DNA of 29,678 bases from CAZHOS01 sp964534605 (GCA_964534605.1 CAZHOS010000010.1:1-29678); one strand, 5' to 3'. Counted from the first letter of the stretch, positions 1 through 6,781 are shown. A program made the numbers and translations. The notes: a model not told the origin generated them from the letters alone.

Positions 1-78
1 TGGCGGGCCCGACCGGATTTGAACCGGCGATCTCCTCCGTGACAGGGAGGCGTGTTAGGCCAGCTACACCACGAGCCC
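1..78 (-). tRNA. tRNA-Asp (anticodon GTC)
   Basis: Read on the minus strand this folds as a full cloverleaf. The acceptor stem pairs GGGCTCG with CGGGCCC, the discriminator is G, and CCA is encoded at the window edge (plus-strand positions 1-3). The anticodon stem CCTCC/GGAGG holds the loop CTGTCAC, giving anticodon GTC (Asp). The T arm has TTCAAAT. G34 with U35 makes it a standard substrate of the tRNA-guanine transglycosylase encoded at 3165. Confidence 0.96.
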
Positions 79-258
79 GCATCGCAACTTTAGGTTGCTA
101 CTCTCCAAAACTAAATTGTTTTGGTGGGCAGGGAGGTGTTGATTCGTGCCGTCTAGGTACACGATGTGTATACATAAACGGCACCAATCGCTACCATCTG
201 CCCGCTCAAGACTTTCGTCTTGATATAAAATGTAAGGTTCTACCAACTTGGTTGGCGC
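79..258 (-). ncRNA. Hairpin-rich leader or small RNA upstream of tRNA-Asp
   Basis: This gene-free stretch carries at least four separate inverted repeats: 84-98 (GCAAC/GTTGC), 105-124 (CCAAAAC/GTTTTGG), a long imperfect hairpin 126-203 whose outer arms are GGGCAG/CTGCCC and whose inner arms are a 12-nt pair with one mismatch (141-152 with 178-189), and 206-223 (TCAAGAC/GTCTTGA, 4-nt loop). A fifth, CCAAC/GTTGG, lies near 242-254. The strand is chosen because of the minus-strand promoter at 265-294. It may be a tRNA precursor leader or an independent RNA. No terminator with a T tract separates it from the tRNA. Confidence 0.4.
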
Positions 259-264
259 CGATGG

Positions 265-294
265 ATAATAACAGATTGGATTGGGCCTTGGCAA
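265..294 (-). promoter_or_regulatory. Promoter reading toward tRNA-Asp
   Basis: On the minus strand TTGCCA (289-294) and TATTAT (265-270) are separated by 18 bp. Transcription would start near 258 and run through about 180 nt of hairpin-rich sequence into the tRNA. This is inferred from sequence match only. Confidence 0.5.
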
Positions 295-318
295 GTATCA
301 CTTAAGGGTGTTTTTTGA

Positions 319-324
319 TATACT
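319..324 (+). promoter_or_regulatory. -10 element (TATACT), near-leaderless start
   Basis: TATACT ends 8 nt before the ATG at 333, so the transcript should begin within a base or two of the start codon. No Shine-Dalgarno sequence precedes the ATG. Confidence 0.55.
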
Positions 325-332
325 AGGCTCCA

Positions 333-686
333 ATGTTCTCGAGTAAATTTTTTAAAGACAAAAGCATCTTGCTGTCGACCTTGGTCTTGGGCCTTTTAGC
401 GCTGTTTAACGTTATCTCGGTCGTGCTGCGTGCCGATACTTCGCAGAGCTCTACCATCTTGCGGTACTGGACCCTCCAGGGCGCCCCAGATTTCGAAAAG
501 CAAGGCCCCGAACAACTTTACAGTTTTGCCCTCTTTGCTGTTATCGCGTTCGTTATCGCCCTGGTCATTAGCTACAAGCTGTATGACGTGTACAAGCCAG
601 CCGCCTATACACTACTGATCCTGACCAAACTAGCTATATTCCTGAATATTATCGTCAGCGGGGCGATTCTTAACCTGCAGCAATAA
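333..686 (+). CDS. Small three-helix membrane protein, unknown function
   Basis: The 117-residue product has three hydrophobic segments, at about residues 12-32, 63-82 and 89-113, joined by short polar loops. I do not recognise a named family. A -10 element lies 8 nt before the ATG and there is no Shine-Dalgarno sequence, so it is probably translated from a leaderless mRNA. Its stop codon overlaps the next ATG in a TAATG junction, which implies translational coupling to the membrane glycosyltransferase at 686. A role as a small partner or accessory subunit of that enzyme is inference from this coupling alone. The sequence contains no cysteines or obvious catalytic motif. Confidence 0.8.
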   Translation: MFSSKFFKDKSILLSTLVLGLLALFNVISVVLRADTSQSSTILRYWTLQGAPDFEKQGPEQLYSFALFAVIAFVIALVISYKLYDVYKPAAYTLLILTKLAIFLNIIVSGAILNLQQ

Positions 687-2299
687 TGACAGATATCGAG
701 ATACCGTGGGCAAAGAACAGAAGCAAGACCTACAGATTTTTCGAAAAATTACCTGGCATAGTGACGTATACAGTCTACGCACTGCCGGCGATTCTTAGCT
801 TTATCGCACCAACTGTGGCGGCTTATTTTATCATTACTTATGTCTTAGTTTGGATCTTCAAGTCGATGGCTATGTCAGTTAGGGTCCTGCAGGGATATAG
901 ACGACTCAAAAGCGCAGCTAAGCAGGACTGGGTTAGAATGAGCGCCGAACTACGCAGCCCAGCAGAGGCATTGGCCCATCATCGCCGAGGCAAGAACAAA
1001 CTTCATAATGCACATATAGATAATCTGCAGAAGCTAGCCGGGGGGGCATTGCCAAACGATCCGGGCAAGATCATCCACGCAGTTATGATCGCAACGTATA
1101 ACGAACCGCCAGAGATCATCCACCCAACAATCGAGTATGTGCTGAGTAGCCACGGGGTCGACCAGACGAACACGGCTTTCTTCCTCGCTTATGAGGAGCG
1201 TGGGGGCGACAAGAAGCGCCAAGAGAGCTTAGCTGCTATCAAGAAATACGGCAGTAAATTCGCTTATGCCGAGGCTGTCGAGCATGTACTACAAGACGAC
1301 GAGACGCGGGGCAAGGGTGCTAATGCTAGCTTTGCAGGGCGCAAAATTGCCGAGTGGGCGGAAGCAGAGGGTATCGATCCAGCGCGGGTATTGGTGACCG
1401 TACTAGATGCGGACAACCGACCAGACAAGAACTACTTTGCAGCGCTAGAGTATACCTATCTTATTGCCCCAGACCGCAAGCACAAGTCCTACCAGCCGGT
1501 GGCGCTGTACGTGAATAATGTCTGGGATGTACCGGCTGTCATGCGCCTAAGTGCTATGGCGAACACATATTTCCATACTGCCAACTCGATGCGACTACAT
1601 GCTCTGCGCAACTTTTCTGCCCATGCCCAAAGCCTGGACGCATTGATCGAAACAGACTTTTGGAGCGTACGCACAATTGTCGAGGACGGCCACCAGTTTT
1701 GGCGCAGCTACTTTGCATTCGACGGCAACCACGAGGTCCTCCCAATCTATGCCCCTATATACCAGGATGCCGTTTATGCCGGCGGCTACAAGAAGACACT
1801 GATTGCACAGTTCAAACAGATTAGGCGTTGGACTTACGGCGCTTCGGATATCGCCTATGTCGCTACAAAAGGGCTCAAAAACAAAAAGGTCCCACGGAGC
1901 GATCTGCTAGCCAAATTCGCCCGACTGTTCGAGGGGCATGTTGGCTGGGCGACGTCTGCGCCGCTACTGCTACTGTCTGGCTGGGTGCCTCTGTTTATAG
2001 CGCGGGATGCTGGCGACAATATCGTGGCGCAGCAGCTGCCACAGATCATCGGGCGTATTAATACTTTTGCACTCGTTCTTGTGCTGGTGACTATGTATAT
2101 CGGCATCGCTACGCTGCCACCACGGCCGCTACACCACAAAAAGAGGCGCTACACGGCCTTCTTTTGGCAATGGCTGCTGCTGCCACTGGTGGGTATTGTG
2201 TTCAACTCATACGCATCGCTTACCTCGCAGACGCGACTATTGTTCGGTAAATATATAGAGGACTTTGTCGTTACCGAAAAAGTAGTCAAAAAGCAGTAA
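686..2299 (+). CDS. Membrane family 2 glycosyltransferase
   Basis: The 537-residue protein has the signature residues of processive GT-A family 2 enzymes of the cellulose/hyaluronan synthase type. These are a nucleotide-sugar region near residue 134 (MIATYNEPPE), the metal-binding DAD at 241-243, an ED pair (E333-D334, in IVEDG) as candidate catalytic base, and a QxxRW motif (QIRRW, 378-382). One or two hydrophobic segments precede the catalytic domain (about residues 25-60) and about three follow it (roughly 424-440, 457-476 and 491-510). It should use an activated sugar at the inner face of the membrane to build or decorate a surface glycan. The sugar and acceptor cannot be told from sequence. 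It is coupled to the upstream 117-residue membrane protein by an overlapping TAATG. The next gene faces it 4 bp after its stop. Confidence 0.88.
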   Translation: MTDIEIPWAKNRSKTYRFFEKLPGIVTYTVYALPAILSFIAPTVAAYFIITYVLVWIFKSMAMSVRVLQGYRRLKSAAKQDWVRMSAELRSPAEALAHHRRGKNKLHNAHIDNLQKLAGGALPNDPGKIIHAVMIATYNEPPEIIHPTIEYVLSSHGVDQTNTAFFLAYEERGGDKKRQESLAAIKKYGSKFAYAEAVEHVLQDDETRGKGANASFAGRKIAEWAEAEGIDPARVLVTVLDADNRPDKNYFAALEYTYLIAPDRKHKSYQPVALYVNNVWDVPAVMRLSAMANTYFHTANSMRLHALRNFSAHAQSLDALIETDFWSVRTIVEDGHQFWRSYFAFDGNHEVLPIYAPIYQDAVYAGGYKKTLIAQFKQIRRWTYGASDIAYVATKGLKNKKVPRSDLLAKFARLFEGHVGWATSAPLLLLSGWVPLFIARDAGDNIVAQQLPQIIGRINTFALVLVLVTMYIGIATLPPRPLHHKKRRYTAFFWQWLLLPLVGIVFNSYASLTSQTRLLFGKYIEDFVVTEKVVKKQ

Positions 2300-2303
2300 G
2301 CCG

Positions 2304-2762
2304 CTAGTCCGGTTGCAGTAGCTTGCGCAGCTGTCTGTTCTTGCTTCTAAGTAGACCGTTTTGGAGCCCATACGTCGCTGCCGCTGCTTGGTCGACGGCC
2401 GCCAGCGAGCGGATCATTGCACGGTGCAGCGCCTCGACCTCAATCAGCGGGCTACCAGAGTTCTGTACAAGTATATCTAGTGTGCTGTTGACGATATCCT
2501 CGGCATAGGCAGCACGTGCTGGCCTGCTGTGGCCCTCTAGGGCATTATAAGCGCTAACTACAAGCTCTGCTGGCAGCAAGTCGGCTAGATCACCCTCAAG
2601 GCGTCTGATCTTGTATAGAGAGCTGTAATCCGGGCGCTCATGTGTCGTAAACACAGCCTGGCACTGTTGGCACTGTCTGCGCCTCCAGGTCTTCGGGGAC
2701 CGCTTAGAGTGCGACCGACTGTTGGTGACCCGTGTTTTAGACTTACAATATATGCATACCAT
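2304..2762 (-). CDS. nrdR: NrdR-like zinc-ribbon transcriptional repressor
   Basis: NrdR proteins repress ribonucleotide reductase genes through an N-terminal zinc ribbon and an ATP-cone. The 152-residue length is typical. Four ribbon cysteines are visible (C3, C6, C31, C34), followed by the family's RRRxCxxC…FTTxER pattern (RRRQCQQCQAVFTTHERPD). The second half (about 48-135) sits where the ATP-cone should be but matches only loosely, so nucleotide sensing may differ from the textbook protein. The usual SRP motif after the first cysteine pair is SRS here. The gene converges on the glycosyltransferase with 4 bp between stops. A palindrome resembling an NrdR box overlaps its first codon (2762-2777), which suggests autoregulation. 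No ribonucleotide reductase gene lies in this window. Function by family: fairly sure; details of ligand sensing: unsure. Confidence 0.82.
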   Translation of the reverse strand: MVCIYCKSKTRVTNSRSHSKRSPKTWRRRQCQQCQAVFTTHERPDYSSLYKIRRLEGDLADLLPAELVVSAYNALEGHSRPARAAYAEDIVNSTLDILVQNSGSPLIEVEALHRAMIRSLAAVDQAAAATYGLQNGLLRSKNRQLRKLLQPD

Positions 2763-2777
2763 GACTATATATTGTCA
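2762..2777. promoter_or_regulatory. NrdR-box-like operator on the nrdR start
   Basis: The 16-bp imperfect palindrome TGACTATATATTGTCA contains a perfect match to the ten-base core CWATATATWG of the NrdR box, with TGA/TCA arms in place of the usual ACA/TGT. It touches the ATG and overlaps the likely -10 of the NrdR-like gene, a position fit for autorepression. Confidence 0.55.
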
Positions 2778-2844
2778 TAACCCAAGACATAATTCTAGTG
2801 GATAACTTTTGTCTGAATGGGGATATCTCATTGCTACTGCATAA

Positions 2845-2876
2845 AAAAGACACCCGCTCTGTTGAGTGGGTGTCAA
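2845..2876 (-). terminator. Intrinsic terminator of the small gene
   Basis: An 11-bp stem GACACCCGCTC/GAGTGGGTGTC with a TGTT loop (2851-2876) is followed on the minus strand by six T residues (2845-2850). It ends the transcript of the 34-residue gene at 2917-3021. Confidence 0.8.
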
Positions 2877-2916
2877 TTGGTGTTTGCAGGTCACTTTTGT
2901 AGTCTGGGCCAGTAGA

Positions 2917-3021
2917 CTACTTGATCGCTCGTTTGACGCGTGTGCGCCGACGAGGGACTGCTTTCGGTAGGTCTAGATCTTCAAAGAAAATCTTGAAGCT
3001 ACTTAGGTTGGTAGTGCTCAA
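2917..3021 (-). CDS. 34-residue basic small protein, unknown
   Basis: A short reading frame starts at TTG (3021) with a strong Shine-Dalgarno sequence GGAGGTG just upstream (3024-3030). The peptide begins MSTTNLSSFK, has an acidic-hydrophobic middle (FFEDLDLP) and ends in a very basic tail, PRRRTRVKRAIK. It has a complete transcription unit: a promoter at 3049-3076 and a terminator at 2845-2876. I do not recognise it. The basic tail is compatible with RNA or ribosome binding, but that is a guess. ATG GAG GTG in another frame stops after four codons and is not an alternative start. A leader peptide is unlikely because the terminator follows immediately and no gene lies beyond it on this strand. 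Confidence 0.6.
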   Translation of the reverse strand: MSTTNLSSFKIFFEDLDLPKAVPRRRTRVKRAIK

Positions 3022-3048
3022 AACACCTCCATATTTAAAAGCTGGACT

Positions 3049-3076
3049 ATATTACCATGATATTTTGATAAGTCAA
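3049..3076 (-). promoter_or_regulatory. Promoter of the 34-residue gene
   Basis: On the minus strand TTGACT (3071-3076) and TAATAT (3049-3054) are 16 bp apart, giving a start near 3042 and a leader of about 20 nt that holds the Shine-Dalgarno sequence. Confidence 0.6.
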
Positions 3077-3122
3077 TAGTTCTTGTGCTTACTTAAGAAG
3101 TTAATAGCTACCTCTAGACACT

Positions 3123-3152
3123 TGACAAGTACAGAAAGCTGCCGACTATGCT
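3123..3152 (+). promoter_or_regulatory. Promoter of tgt
   Basis: TTGACA (3123-3128) and TATGCT (3147-3152) are 18 bp apart. The -10 ends 12 nt before the ATG, leaving a leader of about five bases and no room for a normal Shine-Dalgarno sequence. Confidence 0.65.
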
Positions 3153-3164
3153 ACAGTCTGCAGG

Positions 3165-4235
3165 ATGAGATATACAGTTAATACGCGTTTTGGCGACTCT
3201 GGTAGGAGTGGGCATTTTACGACAAGGGCTGGCCTGGTGCAGACCCCGACTTTTATGCCAGTTGGTACGCGAGGTGCAGTCAAAAGTATACCGATGGAGC
3301 TTGTCGAGGCTCAAGACATAGATGTTGTACTGGCTAATACCTACCACTTACACCTTAATCCGGGGGAGAAGGTTGTGGCAGGGCTTGGCGGGCTACACGA
3401 ATTTATGCGCAGGCGTGGCCCAATCTTGACTGATTCTGGGGGGTTCCAGGTATTTTCACTTGCCCACACACGCACGATTACCGAAGAGGGTGTTGAATTT
3501 GTCGACCCGCGTAACGGTGACAAGATTTTTATTTCACCCGAGAAGTCGATGCAGATACAGCTCGATCTAGGTGCAGATATCATAATGGCTTTTGATGATC
3601 TGACGGGCCTGGACAGCGCAGATATTGGGCGGACCAAAGAGGCATACGAGCGCACCCACCGTTGGTTAGACCGCTGCGTTGCCGAGTTCAAGAAATTGAC
3701 GGCTAATATGTCAGGTGATCACCGACCACTATTGTTCGGCATTGCCCAAGGAGGCCTGGATGAAGAACTGCGGGTAAATAGCTTGCGTTACGTTAACGAT
3801 AGCGGTGTCGACGGCGTTGCTGTTGGCGGGCTATCAGTTGGTGAGAGTAAAGACGATATGTATAGGATACTAAAGCTACTGGCTCCTCATTACGATAAGG
3901 ACCGCCCTCGTTATTTAATGGGCGTAGGTGATCCCCCCGATCTGCGGGTTGCTTACGAGCACGGAATAGACATGGCTGATTGTGTGATTCCAACTCGTAA
4001 TGGACGGCACGGAAGCGTCTGGGTGTCCGGCGACAAGAAGCTGAATCTCAAGAACCAAGAGTTCGAGACCGACAGTCAAGTTATCGAGCCTGGTTGCGGG
4101 TGCTACGCCTGTCGCAGCGGTTACACTCGAGGCTGGCTGCGACATCAGTTCAAGATTGGCGAGCCTCTGGCTGGTACACTGGCCTCGCTACATAACATTT
4201 ATTATCTACAGCAGATCGCTATAAGCTACCGCTAA
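3165..4235 (+). CDS. tgt: tRNA-guanine(34) transglycosylase
   Basis: Tgt swaps guanine 34 of tRNAs with GUN anticodons (Asp, Asn, His, Tyr) for a queuine precursor. The 356 residues are slightly short for the bacterial family. The substrate-binding DSGGFQ starts at D90, and FGIAQGG (191-197) and GGLSVGE (221-227) are present. The nucleophile is D272 in ADCVIPTRNGR, matching the family's DCVxPTR. The zinc site is C311, C313, C316 and H343. No queuosine-pathway gene is nearby, so the base it inserts, or its source, is unknown. CPR bacteria are expected to salvage rather than make the precursor (inference). Transcription is from a promoter with almost no leader. The tRNA-Asp at 1-78 is a predicted substrate. 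Confidence 0.97.
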   Translation: MRYTVNTRFGDSGRSGHFTTRAGLVQTPTFMPVGTRGAVKSIPMELVEAQDIDVVLANTYHLHLNPGEKVVAGLGGLHEFMRRRGPILTDSGGFQVFSLAHTRTITEEGVEFVDPRNGDKIFISPEKSMQIQLDLGADIIMAFDDLTGLDSADIGRTKEAYERTHRWLDRCVAEFKKLTANMSGDHRPLLFGIAQGGLDEELRVNSLRYVNDSGVDGVAVGGLSVGESKDDMYRILKLLAPHYDKDRPRYLMGVGDPPDLRVAYEHGIDMADCVIPTRNGRHGSVWVSGDKKLNLKNQEFETDSQVIEPGCGCYACRSGYTRGWLRHQFKIGEPLAGTLASLHNIYYLQQIAISYR

Positions 4236-4315
4236 GTTTTTCTTAGAGTTGCGTTGATCTGTGAGTCCTCCTCTCGCAAGCTCGCTCTGCGGGAATTCAA
4301 GGTATTTCTACGTCG

Positions 4316-4354
4316 CCATATAAAAACGACCCGCAAGGGGTCGGTTTTATATGG
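4316..4354. terminator. Bidirectional terminator between tgt and tRNA-Val
   Basis: A stem of about 17 bp with a GCAA loop has A-rich and T-rich flanks on both sides, so it can serve tgt on the plus strand and tRNA-Val on the minus strand. Its right arm reaches into the CCA end of the tRNA gene. The 80 bp between the tgt stop and this hairpin hold nothing I recognise. Confidence 0.8.
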
Positions 4355-4428
4355 TGGGCGCGGAGGAACTTGAATCCCCGACCTCCTCAACGTCAATGAG
4401 GCGCTCTAGCCAACTGAGCTACGCGCCC
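4352..4428 (-). tRNA. tRNA-Val (anticodon GAC)
   Basis: On the minus strand the acceptor stem GGGCGCG/CGCGCCC, discriminator A and encoded CCA are present. The anticodon stem CCTCA/TGAGG holds loop TTGACGT, giving GAC (Val). The T loop is TTCAAGT. Confidence 0.96.
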
Positions 4429-4468
4429 ATATTTTGAGTCTTGGGCAGACTTGCTGTTAAGCTTCAAA

Positions 4469-4497
4469 ATATTAACACACCAGGCTAAAACAGTAAA
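4469..4497 (-). promoter_or_regulatory. Promoter of tRNA-Val
   Basis: On the minus strand TTTACT (4492-4497) and TAATAT (4469-4474) are 17 bp apart, about 40 bp before the mature tRNA end. Confidence 0.65.
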
Positions 4498-4593
4498 AGA
4501 TCATGACGCGAATAAGCCAGAAGGGGCGTATACCATAAATGGTATTATGCACAGGTGTGGATAAAAGCGCTAGCATTTTGATAAAATAGACTA

Positions 4594-4741
4594 GCCAAAT
4601 GCTACTAGCTGGTGTATTCTAGTTCTAGGTGAAGTTTTGGGAGAGGTTTTGCCACCTCTCAGTACCTTCCGTTTATTGTCTAAAAGTGCGAGATTAGACA
4701 ATAGGCTTTAAGAGACCCACTCTTGGGTCTCTTATTTTTTT
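4594..4741 (+). ncRNA. Candidate small RNA upstream of thrS
   Basis: An extended -10 element, TGATAAAAT (4579-4587), would start an RNA near 4594. Three hairpins follow. The first is two-tiered, with AGGT/ACCT (4627-4630, 4664-4667) around GAGAGGT/ACCTCTC (4641-4647, 4654-4660). The second has a 9-bp stem ATTGTCTAA/TTAGACAAT (4675-4702). The third is an intrinsic terminator with stem AAGAGACCC/GGGTCTCTT (4710-4733) and a run of seven T (4735-4741). There is no credible reading frame. It could be an independent RNA or an upstream part of the thrS leader, but the thrS promoter lies at its 3' end. Its family is unknown to me. Confidence 0.5.
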
Positions 4742-4751
4742 GAGTTATAAT
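4723..4751 (+). promoter_or_regulatory. Promoter of thrS
   Basis: TTGGGT (4723-4728) and TATAAT (4746-4751) are 17 bp apart. Transcription would start near 4758, giving a leader of about 173 nt. The -35 lies inside the terminator stem of the preceding RNA unit. Confidence 0.55.
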
Positions 4752-4757
4752 TATTGT

Positions 4758-4930
4758 TGGATATAGACGCAGGCTAACCACTTGCAGAATCACGTTTGAG
4801 CGGTCGCTAAGGTACGTAACCAATGGGGCAATAGGATATGTCGAGGTGGAACCTCCTTCTAGTAAGGGCCAAGACACCGGATTCGATAACAGCAGTTATC
4901 GGCAGTTTTTTATACAGCAAGGAGATTGGC
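4758..4930 (+). promoter_or_regulatory. T-box-like translational riboswitch of thrS
   Basis: The leader contains GAGGTGGAACCTC (4843-4855), close to the T-box consensus GGTGGNACC; the same GGTGGAACC form is typical of threonine T-boxes. It can fold as the standard antisequestrator: lower helix TGTC/GACA (4839-4842, 4873-4876) extended by GG/CC (4845-4846, 4869-4870), seven-base bulge TGGAACC (4847-4853), and upper helix TCCTT/AAGGG (4854-4858, 4864-4868) with a CTAGT loop. In the alternative fold CTCCTT (4853-4858) pairs perfectly with the thrS Shine-Dalgarno AAGGAG (4919-4924). A threonine codon in the context GTA-ACC-A (4816-4822) is a specifier candidate. A hairpin CGATAAC/GTTATCG followed by TTTTTT (4884-4911) could also attenuate transcription. 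Stem I is not resolved. Confidence 0.6.
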
Positions 4931-6781
4931 ATGTCAGCAGAAAAGGACAAAATCGAGGCTATGCGTCACAGCACAGCTCACGTACTAGCGTCTGCGGTAC
5001 AAAGACTCTGGCCAGAGGCTAAATTTGGAGTGGGCCCAGTGATAGAGCATGGGTTTTATTACGACATCGACACTGGTGACAAGCCGATCAGTGAGGAGCA
5101 TTTTAAGAAAATCGAGAAAGAAATGCGCAAGATCGTCAACGAGGACCAAGTGTTCGAGCATTCTACAAAATCCATAGAAGAGGCTATTGCCTGGGCTAAA
5201 AACAACAACCAGAACTACAAGTTAGAGTTGCTTAATGACCTCAAGAGACAAGGCACTACGTCTGCTAGCGATATAGATCCCAGCCAGCTTGGCGCTGAAT
5301 CAGAGGGGTCGGCTATCGAGGAGGTTGGATTCTATACGAACGGAGGCTTCACAGATCTTTGCCGGGGCCCGCATGTTACCTCAACCGGCCAGATTGGCGC
5401 GTTTAAGCTCATGAAGGTCGCAGGGGCTTACTGGCGCGGTAAAGAGGATAATCCTCAGATGCAACGCCTGTATGGAGTTGCTTTTGAAACCAAGGAAGAA
5501 CTCAAGGAACATCTGCAAATGCTAGAAGAAGCTAAGGCTAGGGATCACCGCAAGATCGGCAAAGACATGGATCTCTTTGTATTCTCTGATCTAGTTGGCC
5601 CTGGGCTGCCGCTATGGACGCCACGCGGCACAGTAATTCGCCGCGAGATAGATAGGTTTATTAACGAGATGCGAGAAGAACATGGCTACAGCCCTGTAGA
5701 AATACCGCACATTACTAAAAAAGATCTCTATGAGAAGTCCGGACACTGGTCTAAGTTTGGTGACGAGTTGTTTAGTATTGCTACTAGGGAAGGGCACGAG
5801 TTTGTCATGAAGCCGATGAACTGTCCGCACCACACCCAGATATATGCATCTACCAAGAGAAGCTACCGCGACCTACCAATACGCTACAGCGATACAACTA
5901 TGGTGTACCGAGACGAGCAAACAGGTGAGCTAAGTGGGCTTAGCCGTGTACGCTCGATCACCCAAGACGACGCTCATGTATTTTGCCGTAGGCCAGATAT
6001 CGCAGTAGAGGCAAATCGTATATGGGACATGATCGAGACTCTGTATGGTTCGATCGGCATGGATGTCACGCCCGAGCTGTCATTTATGGATCCTGAGCAT
6101 CCAGAGAATTACGGTGGGGACACCGAGTCGTGGGAGTTCGCCCAAAAAACCTTGGCAGATCTGTCTAACGAGCGTTTGGGTCAAAAACTCGAAGCCACCC
6201 TGGGCGAAGCGGCCTTCTACGGCCCAAAGATAGACTTCCAGGCACGTGATGCCCTCGGTCGCACCCACCAGGTCGCCACCATCCAGCTAGATTTAGTACA
6301 GCCCCAGAACTTCGATCTCAGCTGTATTAACGAGCAGGGCGAAGACGAGCGTATTGTTATGATCCACGCTGCAATAGCCGGGTCATTAGAGAGGTTTATA
6401 TCTGTACTGCTCGAACATACTGCCGGCCGACTACCAACCTGGATGGCTCCTGAGCAGCTAAGGCTCATAACCGTTTCTGGCGAAGACAAAGACATGATCG
6501 ACTACGCGCATGATCTGGCGACCGAAGCCCGCAGCATGGGTATTCGGGTACACGTTGATGATTCAGCCGAGTCTGTTGGCAAAAAGATCCGAGAATCTTC
6601 GAAACAAAAGGTGCCCTACATTGTCGTTATTGGCGAGCAAGAGGTCTCTACCAACCAGCTATCCCCGAGGATCCGTGAAGATCTAATGGTCGGCGACAAA
6701 GAAGTCTCCATGGCTGCAGATAACTTCCTGCAGTCGCTAAGCAACGAGATAAAGTCAAGAACCCTTAAGTCCTCCATGTAG
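4931..6781 (+). CDS. thrS: Threonine-tRNA ligase without a TGS domain
   Basis: ThrRS charges tRNA-Thr. The start at 4931 follows AAGGAG by 6 nt; upstream codons belong to the regulatory leader. At 616 residues it lacks the N-terminal TGS domain of the E. coli enzyme and opens directly with the editing domain: H13 and H17 form its HxxxH motif, and DLCRGPHVTSTGQIGAFKLM follows near 143-162. The class II core then shows motif 2 (MVYRDEQTGELSGLSRVR), the zinc-site cysteine in KPMNCPHH with later histidines, and motif 3 (AAIAGSLERF), followed by the anticodon-binding domain. It heads an operon with the alkyltransferase-like gene and miaA. Its stop codon forms the loop of a hairpin that includes the next start. 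Confidence 0.97.
   Translation: MSAEKDKIEAMRHSTAHVLASAVQRLWPEAKFGVGPVIEHGFYYDIDTGDKPISEEHFKKIEKEMRKIVNEDQVFEHSTKSIEEAIAWAKNNNQNYKLELLNDLKRQGTTSASDIDPSQLGAESEGSAIEEVGFYTNGGFTDLCRGPHVTSTGQIGAFKLMKVAGAYWRGKEDNPQMQRLYGVAFETKEELKEHLQMLEEAKARDHRKIGKDMDLFVFSDLVGPGLPLWTPRGTVIRREIDRFINEMREEHGYSPVEIPHITKKDLYEKSGHWSKFGDELFSIATREGHEFVMKPMNCPHHTQIYASTKRSYRDLPIRYSDTTMVYRDEQTGELSGLSRVRSITQDDAHVFCRRPDIAVEANRIWDMIETLYGSIGMDVTPELSFMDPEHPENYGGDTESWEFAQKTLADLSNERLGQKLEATLGEAAFYGPKIDFQARDALGRTHQVATIQLDLVQPQNFDLSCINEQGEDERIVMIHAAIAGSLERFISVLLEHTAGRLPTWMAPEQLRLITVSGEDKDMIDYAHDLATEARSMGIRVHVDDSAESVGKKIRESSKQKVPYIVVIGEQEVSTNQLSPRIREDLMVGDKEVSMAADNFLQSLSNEIKSRTLKSSM

Noticed and set aside
39..305. An 88-residue frame across tRNA-Asp and the leader
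   Set aside because: It overlaps an intact tRNA and dense inverted repeats, has no Shine-Dalgarno sequence and no recognisable protein features.
2742..2757. A second NrdR half-box 19 bp from the first
   Set aside because: It falls on the codons for the first zinc-ribbon cysteines, lacks the right half, and the spacing is not the usual three helical turns.
4838..4930. In-frame ATG upstream of thrS adding 31 residues
   Set aside because: The stretch encodes the T-box-like element and a hairpin, has no Shine-Dalgarno sequence, and its peptide does not resemble a TGS or editing domain. The ATG at 4931 has AAGGAG at the right distance.
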